Origin: Deinandra increscens subsp. villosa
Taxonomy: Eukaryota > Streptophyta > Magnoliopsida > Asterales > Asteraceae
Length of the DNA stretch: 64,000 nucleotides
Reading direction: 5' to 3'
NCBI GenBank assembly: GCA_039602395.1
Contig: JBCNJP010000007.1
Coordinates: forward strand, 100,580,772-100,644,771
Part shown: piece by piece, positions 55,648 to 64,000 of the stretch
How the letters are laid out: the number at the start of each line of letters is the position of its first letter
How positions within the stretch are numbered: the stretch's first letter is position 1
Program-made: the position numbers and the translations under genes
Notes under the pieces: generated by a model
Database searches by the model: none
Seen by the model: only the letters and a program-made list of their open reading frames with translations
Told to the model about the DNA's origin: nothing

Positions 55648-58381
55648 CAAATTCCAAATTCAGGCCTGGCTCATCTTTTTATGAGCATGCGCCGACACCC
55701 ACATTCAATTTCGTACCCATAATATTCTCAATCAATTCATTCAATTCAAAATGCATTTTCAATAATAAGCCCAAAATATTCAACAAAATATATCAAATTA
55801 AATTGGGGCATTAAGTTAGTGAAACTCACCTTTGCCTGGTTGTGCAATTTGTGTCTCTATGTGAATTTTCAAAGCCTCGGTCCTATTTCCATTAATATCA
55901 AATTAGTTTAGGTATTTCTTAACTAGCTAATGTGTCAAGTTCTGAATTTCACAAGTATTTGGCAAAATGACGATTTTGCCCTTAGTCGTCTAATTTCCAC
56001 AATTTAAGGCATAATAACTTAACCTTTGGTCATAAAATTTTATCCTATGGCCCATTATATTCTATTTACTTGATTATTATTATTCTTAACTTTATAACAC
56101 AATGTTTCCAAATTTTTCCTTAATTTCTAGCCAAATAACTTGTTTTTACGTCTTTTCGGTAATGGTTTTTAGCTCATATTCCTTTTATATTCTCGTTTCT
56201 ATTTTTCCAATATTTTTATATGTTTCCTAATCATAAATAATCTGTTTTTAAACCCTTTGGTTACTGATCTCTTTTGTTTTCATCTTTTATACCAAATTTT
56301 TACCGAATTATCTCGTTTTAATGCTTAATTTCATCGTTTTAAGGGTTCGGGTGCCATTTTCTTCTAAGTTTTCAATTATTTTCACTTATATTAGTTGTCT
56401 ACTGTCTAAAATATGTTCTTAAATTTTTCTATATTTTTCCACCAATTTATTCTATTTTTAAGCATTTTTAGCTAATTTTAAGCATATAAATTCCATTTTA
56501 ATTATTAAATAAATTCTAAAAATTCTAGAAAATTTTTATAAATTATATCTACTGATAACTAGAGTTCTCTTACTGTCCCAACCAAATTTTTCGGATTTTT
56601 GTCCCATTTTCTCATTTTTCACCCATTTAAGGCATTTAAAGCCTTTAAAAGTCAATCTTTAATCATTACATTTATCACCACTTCTTTACTCTAGGTTTTT
56701 ATGACTTAGATTTGATCTTTTTATCATAAATGTTTCTGATCTCAATTTAGTTTTTATATTTCTTAACTATTTTATATAATACCCACATATTTAACTTCAT
56801 AATTTTCCAAATATTACATATTTATGGTGTACCGCTCGTGTTTCCTCATAACCGACCATTATAGGCGGAATTACCATGAGAAATAGTCACGGGGTTTGGT
56901 TTAGTGACAATCGTTACCGACCATGTAGGCGTCATTGACGGCCATGAGGCGGAATTACCACAATTGTAACACTAAATATTGTTTTTATTTATCATTTTTG
57001 TTACAATCTTCAAGTATATATATATATAAATTTTCGGATTTATAAATAAAATCCAAGGGTTTCTTGACTTAATTTTTATGTATATCATCATCAAATTACC
57101 AAGATCAAGCATAAACAACTTCTTTAGCTTCATAAAATCACATGAAATCACACATAAAATCATAGATTTCACATGAAATCATAGCTTTTTCCTTCATGCA
57201 TGTATCATCTAACTCATTAGTTGATGATTCCCTTCAAGAACTTTATGTTTTATCTTAAGTAATCATGTAATCTTTCATAAAATTCAAGTTTTTGTTCTAG
57301 ATTCAACATGCATGGAGGTTTCTTGATGATCAAACCCAAGTATTAAGCTTAACACACAAAACACATACTAACACACACACATCACGATTTGTGTGTGTGT
57401 AGTTCTTCACTTATTCTTGTGTTTTGAAGCTTGATCCTTCCAAATCCTACCATAACTTATCATTATTTGATGTTGGTTCTTGGATTTGGAAGTGGGTTTC
57501 GAAATTTTAAGAAGAAGAATAGATGAAAGTAGCTTACTTTGAAGCTAGAGAGTGTGTTGATGTTCTTGGTTCTTGAAGATGGTTGAAGATTCAAGTGGGT
57601 GTTCTTGAAATATGATGAAGATATGAAGATGGATGATGAAGATTTGAAGATGTAAAGGACTTGTGTATGTGTGTGTTTAGAGAGAGATGGAAATGAGAGA
57701 GATGTGTGTGTGTGTGGGGGCTCTCGGCCGTAAATAAGGGAGGGAGGGGGTGAGAGTGAAAATTTTTTTTATAACTTGTTTAAGTGTTTGTGTGTGTGTG
57801 TAGATTTTATAAAATCTAGTAATGATAGCTTATATTTATCATTACATGCACAACACATCACATAAATGTGATTTATTTTCACACTCAATCCACCTCTATA
57901 TATATATATATACGACACATACATATGCACACATATATAATCTCTCAAATTTTTATAAACTTTCTAGTTACACACAGTGTATGTCGTGTTTTACGGATGT
58001 TTTTCCGAATCCAATAAATTCCAATATTTATATCAAAATTCATAAAATTAAATTACGCTCAGAACCGTATAATTATTTTTCAGTTTCGTCACACTTGGTC
58101 GGAGACCAAAAGTAGTGACGTTTTTATACGATCCGAACTCATTATTGCGTAATTTTCTCCAATTTGTCACTAACCGGTCATAAGACTTTTTCTAAAGTCT
58201 TTATCTTATTTAAACTCATAGTTTAAATCAAACGAAATATTTTATTCGTTTCGTTGGTCGGTCCGCAGTGACGGCTTTCAATATTCAAATAATTCACGTA
58301 ATCACAATTATTTCTAAATAAATCTAAATAAATCCTAGATTATCATATTCTAATCTAAAAATTAAAGTGACGGATGTCACA
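54969..58381 (-). repeat. 3' LTR of the Tekay element, about 3.4 kb
   Basis: It starts TGTCACATCCC and ends GGATGTCACA on the plus strand, giving 10-bp inverted termini. The same start recurs at 63919. It contains an AAATTCC minisatellite, TATA-like (TA)n at about 57013-57030 and GT-rich runs near 57370-57800. No gene is seen inside. Confidence 0.9.
55621..55662. repeat. Heptanucleotide (AAATTCC)n minisatellite in the Tekay LTR
   Basis: Six near-perfect AAATTCC units in tandem end at AGGCCTGG. Confidence 0.9.
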
Positions 58382-58398
58382 GTCTCCCCTGGTTTAAG
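58382..58398 (-). promoter_or_regulatory. Polypurine tract of the Tekay element
   Basis: The minus strand reads CTTAAACCAGGGGAGAC immediately before the 3' LTR, the expected plus-strand primer tract. Confidence 0.75.
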
Positions 58399-58416
58399 AA
58401 ATTTCGTCCCGAAATT

Positions 58417-61400
58417 TTAATGAAACGTACCTTTCTGCTTTTGACGAAACAGCTGGGGATATTTCTTTTCCATTTGATCCAATCGTTCCCATGTAAATTC
58501 TGGACCATACTTAGAATTCCAGCGTACTTTTACCAACTTGATACGACTTCGTCGAAGCTTCTGGACCTTCCAATCTAAAACTTCTACAGGTTCCTCACTG
58601 AATCTAAGTTTATTATCAATTTGAACTTCTCCTGAAGGTATGATTAATGTTTCGTCAGACAAACATTTCTTTAAGTTGGACACGTGGAATACATCGTGTA
58701 CTCCTTCCAACTCAGGAGGAAGTAATAATTTGTATGCCACAGGACCTATACGAGCTATTATTTCAAAAGGTCCTATGTAACGAGGGCTCAACTTACCCCT
58801 TTTTCCAAATCTAAAAATACCTTTCCAGGGAGAAACTTTCAACATGACGCGATCTCCTTCTTTAAAGACTAAAGGTCGACGTCTATTATCTGCATAACTC
58901 TTCTGCCTGTCGGCCGCCGCCTTCAATCTTTCTCGAATCAATGCAATTTGATCGGTCGTTTCTTGAATAACTTCCGGGCCTGTTAATTGCCTTTCACCAA
59001 TTTCAGCCCAACACAGAGGGGATCTGCACTTCCTTCCGTATAAAGCCTCAAATGGTGCTGCTTTGATGCTAGAGTGGTAACTATTATTATAGGAAAACTC
59101 CGCCAATGGTAGGTGAGTATCCCAATTACCACCGAAATCAATAGCACAAGCTCTTAACATGTCCTCAAGGGTTTGAATCGTCCTTTCGCTTTGACCGTCT
59201 GTCTGGGGATGATATGCTGTGCTCATATCTAAACGAGTACCCATTTTCTCTTGAAATGATTGCCAAAAACGAGCGGTGAATCGACCGTCCCTATCTGAAA
59301 TAATAGATATCGGAACTCCATGGCGAGCTACGACTTCCTTCAGATATAATTTGGCTAATGTTTCAGCATCAGTTTTCTCTTTTATGGGTATAAAATGTGC
59401 TGACTTAGTCAATCTATCGACAATCACCCAAACAGTGTCATTTCCTGCAGTTGTACGGGGCAGTTTTGTTATAAAATCCATTGCAATATTCTCCCATTTC
59501 CAAACAGGTATCACAGGTTGTTGCAATAAACCAGGTGGTTTCTTATGCTCTGCCTTTACCTTGGAACAAGTGAGACATTTACTTACGTAAATTGCAATAT
59601 CACCTTTCATATTGGGCCACCAATAATATTCTCGAAGATCCTTGTACATTTTTGTAGCACCAGGATGAATCGAATATTTCGACTTATGCGCTTCATCCAG
59701 GATTAAACTACGTAAATTTTTGTACTTCGGAATCCATATTCTATTCATAAAATAGTTTATGCCGTCTGCTTTAGGCTCCAGCTCGCACTCTAAGCCTCGA
59801 AGTCCTTCATTTCTCAAATAATGCTCCTTTAAGGCTTCTCGTTGGGCATTCCGAATCTGTTCGGATAGATTCGTTCGTATTGTTAACCCTAAAGCACGTA
59901 CGCGCAATGGTTTGGCCCTTTCCTTCCTGCTAAGTGCATCTGCCACTACATTGGCTTTCCCGGGGTGATACTTAATTTCACAATCGTAATCGTTGAGCAA
60001 TTCCATCCAACGACGCTGTCTCATATTTAGCTCCTTTTGATTAAATATATGCTGCAGACTTTTGTGATCGGTGAAAATCGTACACTTGGTGCCATACAAA
60101 TAGTGTCGCCAAATCTTTAGAGCAAATACTACAGCTCCGAGCTCCAAATCATGTGTCGTGTAGTTCTTTTCATGCACTTTAAGTTGTCGCGACGCGTATG
60201 CTATAACTTTGTCATGTTGCATAAGCACACAACCAAGACCTAGTTTAGACGCATCACAATAAACTACAAAACCATCTGTTCCTTCTGGTAAGGACAAAAT
60301 GGGTGCACTACACAATTTTTGCTTTAACAATTGAAAAGCGTCTTCTTGTTTTCGCGTCCATTCATATTTCCGATCCTTCTGAGTGAGCAATGTCAACGGT
60401 TGAGCTATCTTGGAGAAATTCTCGATAAATCTCCTGTAATATCCTGCCAATCCTAAAAATTGGCGTACTTCCGTTGGAGATTTTGGCGTCTCCCAATTCT
60501 TCACTGCTTCGATTTTCGACGGGTCCACATGTATGCCTTTCTCATTTATGACATGGCCAAGAAAATGAACTTCTCGCATCCAAAAGTCACATTTCGAAAA
60601 CTTAGCATAAAGCTTCTCTTGCTTTAATATGTCTAAGACTATTTTCAAATGCTTTTCATGATCTTCTTTGGTTCGCGAATAAATAAGAATATCATCTATA
60701 AAGACTATCACGAACTTATCTAAATAGGACTTGAAAACCCTATTCATAAGATCCATAAATATTGCTGGTGCATTTGTTAATCCGAATGGCATCACTAAGA
60801 ATTCGTAATGACCATAACGCGTCCTAAATGCCGTCTTAGGAATGTCTTCGTCAGCGACTCTGAGTTGATGATATCCAGATCTTAAGTCAATCTTGGAGTA
60901 ATATGTGGATCCTTGCAATTGGTCGAACAAATCATCAATCCTCGGTAATGGGTACCTATTCTTGATGGTAAGCTTGTTCAACTCTCTGTAATCTATACAC
61001 ATTCTGAATGAACCATCTTTCTTCTTCACGAACAATACTGGAGCTCCCCAAGGTGAATAACTTGGTCGAATAAATCCTTTATCCAATAGCTCCTGAAGTT
61101 GAGTCGACAACTCTTGCATTTCGGAGGGTGCTAAACGATAAGGAGATTTGGCTATAGGTGCAGAACCAGGAATAAGATCAATCTTAAATTCTATCTGCCT
61201 ATTGGGAGGTAGTCCAGGTAGATCTTCAGGAAATACATCGGAGTATTCCCGAACTACGGGGATTTCCTCTAACTTACATGTCTTAGCCTTTGTGTCCATA
61301 ACGTTAACTAAAAATGCAGGATAGTTCTTTCTTAACATTTTCCGCATTTTCATAACGCTTATGACCTGAGCTTTAGCTCCTCCTTTGTCACCTTGAATTG

Positions 61401-62877
61401 TTAGCATTTTGCCTTCTGAAAGTGGTATACGTATCACTTTATCGGAGCATATAATCTCTGCACCGTTCTTTGATAACCAATCCATTCCGACTACGATGTC
61501 GAAACTTCCTAGGTTAACGGGCAATAGATCGATATCGAAACTTCTATCTCCTAAAGTCATGCTACATTTTCGGAGAACCTCAGTGGTTTCTATTAAATCT
61601 CCATTGGCCAATTCTATCGAATACTTCTTATTTAATTTACTAGCTTTAATTCCTAACAAGGGTCTAAACTTCTTAGAAACAAAGCTAAGATCAGCGCCAG
61701 TGTCGAAGAGTACATAAGCATAGTGATTATTAACTAGGAACGTACCGGTAACAACTGTAGGGTCTTCCCTGGCAGCTCCGGCACCCATTTCAAATGCTCT
61801 ACCCCTGATATTTTGACCTCTGGGTTTGGTGCAATCCCTACTGAGATGTCCAACTTCCCCGCAATTAAAGCACTTGCCGCTCCTCTTATCCTCTTCCGTT
61901 GGAATCTTAGCAAAGCAATCTTGGAGCAGATGTCCGAAGCGGTGACATCTCGTGCATTTCTTGCACACTCCTCCGTGGTTCTTTCCACACGTCTTGCATA
62001 GAGGTTTCGGATTCCCTTCCTCGGCTTTCTTATCCACAGTAGCTGCAAACACTTGGCCTGATTCCTTATTTCTCTTATTTCTCTCATTCTTGCCTTGCCT
62101 TCTGAATCTTCTCTTTCTACGAGATTCTGGATCAAGCGTCTTAGAAGACTCTCCTTTCTTTCCCAAAATTCCTTCCCGCACCGCCTCATCTGTGAGAGAC
62201 TTGGCTAGGGATATCGCTTCCTGGATTGTGCTAGGGTTAGCCGACGTAACCATACTTCTGATTTGAGGAACTAATCCCCAAATGTATCTTTCTATACGTG
62301 CATATTCCGGAGTAACCATTCGTGGCACCAATCTAGCCAAATCCATGAATCGAGTGGTGTATTCTCTAATCCCAGCATCTACCATCTTGTGATTCCAGAA
62401 TTCAGTTTCCAGTTTCTGAATTTCCTGTCGCGGGCAATATTCTCGCAGCAGCATCTCTTTCAATTCTTCCCAAGAGAGTTTATTTGCCACTTCTTCTCCT
62501 AGTGCTTTCACTTGGGCGTTCCACCATGTGAGAGCTTCATCGTGAAACGAGCAAGTAGCATACATCACCTTCTGGTTGGCATTGCAACCACTAATCGCCA
62601 TGACTGATTCCATTTTCTCAATCCAACGTATAATATCTAACGGTCCTTCCAAACCGGTGAACGAACGTGGATTACATCCTTGGAATGTTTTATAGGAACA
62701 ACCATTTGTTTGGCTGCCTGAGCCTCGATCTCGTGGTACATGTTCTTGCCCGGCATTCACAGTGCGGTTCGCTAGTGCCGCTTCTACTCTTTGGGAAATG
62801 ATCCTTGTCAGTTCCTCTTGAGTCGTTGGGAATCCGGCTTCTGAATCATGCGCACCTAGATCAGCTTCAGTTGCCAT
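58417..62877 (-). CDS. Tekay Gag-Pol polyprotein, 1486 aa, intact
   Basis: A single uninterrupted frame. The Gag core (about residues 70-240) has FTGLEGPLDIIRWIEKME and EEALTWWNAQ-like text. Zinc knuckles include CHRFGHLLQDC and CFNCGEVGHLSRDC (near 320-350). Protease DTGADLSFV is near 392. RT has CIDYRELNKLTIKNRYPLPR and FIDDILIYS (near 725; FIDD instead of YIDD). Ty3 RNase H has VVYCDASKLGLGCVL and FTDHKSLQHIF. Integrase has HPGATKMY with CLTCSKVK, and D, D, E in AMDFITKLP, ISDRDGRF and GQSERTIQTLED. The C-terminus EVLDWKVQKLRRSRIKLVKV and WERLDQMEKKYP is a chromodomain-like module, which in chromoviruses targets insertion to marked chromatin. There are no internal stops, so the copy could be functional. 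Confidence 0.95.
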   Translation of the reverse strand: MATEADLGAHDSEAGFPTTQEELTRIISQRVEAALANRTVNAGQEHVPRDRGSGSQTNGCSYKTFQGCNPRSFTGLEGPLDIIRWIEKMESVMAISGCNANQKVMYATCSFHDEALTWWNAQVKALGEEVANKLSWEELKEMLLREYCPRQEIQKLETEFWNHKMVDAGIREYTTRFMDLARLVPRMVTPEYARIERYIWGLVPQIRSMVTSANPSTIQEAISLAKSLTDEAVREGILGKKGESSKTLDPESRRKRRFRRQGKNERNKRNKESGQVFAATVDKKAEEGNPKPLCKTCGKNHGGVCKKCTRCHRFGHLLQDCFAKIPTEEDKRSGKCFNCGEVGHLSRDCTKPRGQNIRGRAFEMGAGAAREDPTVVTGTFLVNNHYAYVLFDTGADLSFVSKKFRPLLGIKASKLNKKYSIELANGDLIETTEVLRKCSMTLGDRSFDIDLLPVNLGSFDIVVGMDWLSKNGAEIICSDKVIRIPLSEGKMLTIQGDKGGAKAQVISVMKMRKMLRKNYPAFLVNVMDTKAKTCKLEEIPVVREYSDVFPEDLPGLPPNRQIEFKIDLIPGSAPIAKSPYRLAPSEMQELSTQLQELLDKGFIRPSYSPWGAPVLFVKKKDGSFRMCIDYRELNKLTIKNRYPLPRIDDLFDQLQGSTYYSKIDLRSGYHQLRVADEDIPKTAFRTRYGHYEFLVMPFGLTNAPAIFMDLMNRVFKSYLDKFVIVFIDDILIYSRTKEDHEKHLKIVLDILKQEKLYAKFSKCDFWMREVHFLGHVINEKGIHVDPSKIEAVKNWETPKSPTEVRQFLGLAGYYRRFIENFSKIAQPLTLLTQKDRKYEWTRKQEDAFQLLKQKLCSAPILSLPEGTDGFVVYCDASKLGLGCVLMQHDKVIAYASRQLKVHEKNYTTHDLELGAVVFALKIWRHYLYGTKCTIFTDHKSLQHIFNQKELNMRQRRWMELLNDYDCEIKYHPGKANVVADALSRKERAKPLRVRALGLTIRTNLSEQIRNAQREALKEHYLRNEGLRGLECELEPKADGINYFMNRIWIPKYKNLRSLILDEAHKSKYSIHPGATKMYKDLREYYWWPNMKGDIAIYVSKCLTCSKVKAEHKKPPGLLQQPVIPVWKWENIAMDFITKLPRTTAGNDTVWVIVDRLTKSAHFIPIKEKTDAETLAKLYLKEVVARHGVPISIISDRDGRFTARFWQSFQEKMGTRLDMSTAYHPQTDGQSERTIQTLEDMLRACAIDFGGNWDTHLPLAEFSYNNSYHSSIKAAPFEALYGRKCRSPLCWAEIGERQLTGPEVIQETTDQIALIRERLKAAADRQKSYADNRRRPLVFKEGDRVMLKVSPWKGIFRFGKRGKLSPRYIGPFEIIARIGPVAYKLLLPPELEGVHDVFHVSNLKKCLSDETLIIPSGEVQIDNKLRFSEEPVEVLDWKVQKLRRSRIKLVKVRWNSKYGPEFTWERLDQMEKKYPQLFRQKQKGTFH

Positions 62878-63106
62878 TTGTTATCTATCATTTTGATGAT
62901 AACAACTCAAATTAATTGGTTGCTTATGACGAAAATGAGGAAGTATATGCATATATATTAACTAAGAGGAGAATTCTAAATTGATACTAAAAACCATTCA
63001 TAAATAGAAACCAAATTGTCTTATGTGGAATCACATCCACATCAAAATACATCAAACATAATTTAAATTGTCTTGAACCACATTCAACATAACAAACAAC
63101 CACAAA

Positions 63107-63706
63107 TTACGGGAAACCCATCGCTTCCCTTATCTTCTTGCCACTCTCCTCGAGATCACTGATTCGATAATGCATCTTGTCCAAGGATCCCTTGTCCAAG
63201 AGGCACATCTCTTCAATGAGTAGCAGTCGTCCAATCGCCCGATTTACTTTCCTTTTTAAATCAATGAGTTCTTCATTGATTTCCTCGATTCGGCGATCAG
63301 TCAAACTGCGAGGAGCATTTTCGCTTTCCGGAACCGGGGCTAAAGGTTGGGATTCTTCCACCATTGGGGCCTTGCCTTTCTCCTCCCGAGTTAGCTTCCC
63401 TTTACAACGGCGCGAATATGTAAGAAGGGGTAATCCCTTCTCTTTCCATGAAGGTAACTCAGGCAAAGATGGCAACGCTTCCCACCTTTTTACCATATCT
63501 TCCACTGCTTCATCCGTTTCTTCGTCTGGTTCACTTTCAGATTCGTCGACCCATCCGTTTCCAGAATAGGCCCATTTCGAATCTATTTGGATTCCAAACG
63601 AGTCGAAGCATGGTGATACTGGTCTCTTCGGTTCGATAACAGCATTCTGAGGCACGTCCTCAGAGTCACTGTCAATTACGAAAATAGCTCTTCGAGAAGG
63701 CGACAT
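63107..63706 (-). CDS. Extra ORF between PBS and gag of the Tekay element, 199 aa
   Basis: It starts MSPSRRAIFVIDSDSEDVPQ and lies in the same orientation as gag, about 200 nt after the PBS and 230 nt before the gag ATG. Residues 55-72 are strongly acidic (ESESEPDEETDE), and residues 135-195 form a heptad-like coiled coil (EEINEELIDLKRKV). I do not recognise the family. It is uninterrupted and lies in a leader that is normally non-coding. It could be a captured host segment, a regulatory leader ORF or a lineage-specific accessory gene. Confidence 0.6.
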   Translation of the reverse strand: MSPSRRAIFVIDSDSEDVPQNAVIEPKRPVSPCFDSFGIQIDSKWAYSGNGWVDESESEPDEETDEAVEDMVKRWEALPSLPELPSWKEKGLPLLTYSRRCKGKLTREEKGKAPMVEESQPLAPVPESENAPRSLTDRRIEEINEELIDLKRKVNRAIGRLLLIEEMCLLDKGSLDKMHYRISDLEESGKKIREAMGFP

Positions 63707-63901
63707 CTGAAATTAAATAAGTAATCACATAATTAGCAATAATTAAACAATTAATGGAAATAAATAATAACTTTACCGTAGGGTGTTTGGCGATTTGGAT
63801 TGGTGTACTTTCGTTGCACATGCTACCCTTAATCTTACTTCTTAGTCCTTAGGTTATAGTTTAAAATTTATAAAAATATTTTTGGGTTCCCTATAACCTG
63901 A

Positions 63902-63914
63902 GGCTCTGAGACCA
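63902..63914 (-). promoter_or_regulatory. Primer-binding site of the Tekay element
   Basis: The minus strand reads TGGTCTCAGAGCC four bases inside the 5' LTR border, one mismatch from the common initiator-Met tRNA site TGGTATCAGAGC. Confidence 0.75.
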
Positions 63915-63918
63915 CTTC

Positions 63919-64000
63919 TGTCACATCCCATTTTTCGTTTATTTCTAAATATGTTGCGGAAGTCTTACGTGGTAGTAATTAATTAAATAACCCATAGTTT
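63919..64000 (-). repeat. Start of the Tekay 5' LTR (truncated by the window)
   Basis: TGTCACATCCCATTTTT and the following 65 bp match 54969-55050 with one substitution (C for T). Confidence 0.95.

Larger units (their letters stand above)
54969..64000 (-). mobile_element. Tekay/Del-type chromovirus (Ty3/Gypsy), minus strand, nested in Tat
   Basis: Layout in minus-strand order: 5' LTR (63919 to beyond 64000), PBS, an extra 199-aa ORF, Gag-Pol with a C-terminal chromodomain-like region, PPT, and 3' LTR (54969-58381). LTR length, PBS and chromodomain fit the Tekay (Del) lineage. Only one difference is seen between the two LTRs in the 82 bp that overlap, so the insertion appears young. The left target flank is CATGG (54964-54968). 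Confidence 0.92.

Overview
The window looks like a repeat-rich nuclear segment of a flowering plant, most likely a dicot. The evidence is spliced plant genes with GT-AG introns, plant transposon lineages (Tat and Tekay Ty3/Gypsy elements, PIF/Harbinger, MULE, hAT, CACTA, Helitron, L1 and RTE LINEs, tRNA-type SINEs) and a nuclear insertion of plastid ycf2. The species cannot be named from this sequence.

Three intact host genes are supported. (1) A three-exon gene for a four-pass DUF1218 membrane protein lies on the minus strand at 5.3-7.0 kb. (2) A five-exon RIPK/PBL-like receptor-like cytoplasmic kinase (419 aa) lies on the plus strand at 14.8-16.9 kb, with a Tourist-like MITE in intron 2. 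(3) A single-exon CEP-type secreted peptide precursor lies on the plus strand at 41.8-42.1 kb. A multi-exon coiled-coil/membrane-protein gene at 24.0-25.0 kb (minus) is decayed, and a cyclin-D1-like exon piece sits inside a Pack-MULE at 0.7-2.1 kb.

The remainder is mostly mobile DNA. From 0 to 31 kb there are DNA transposons with readable target-site duplications: MULE TTGTTTTTA, Harbinger TAA and TTA, hAT ATGAGGAG, a 9-10 bp TSD element, and CACTA TTT. Two PIF/Harbinger elements are complementary: the one at 8.9-10.9 kb encodes only the DDE transposase, and the one at 20.5-22.65 kb encodes only the Myb/SANT ORF1 protein. A decayed L1 LINE fills 31.2-35.5 kb. From 36.4 to 46.3 kb there are several Helitron-like elements, a four-copy 229-bp tandem array and a SINE with perfect 15-bp TSDs.

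The right end (46.3-64.0 kb) is a nested pair of Ty3/Gypsy elements. A Tat-lineage element (plus strand) has a Gag-protease frame separated from RT/RNaseH/integrase by one in-frame UAG followed by CAA UUA, the same hexanucleotide that drives tobamovirus-type readthrough. It also carries a spliced antisense gene after pol. That antisense gene is cut by a young Tekay-type chromovirus (minus strand) with an intact 1486-aa Gag-Pol, LTRs of about 3.4 kb and an additional 199-aa ORF between the primer-binding site and gag. The second Tekay LTR runs off the window.
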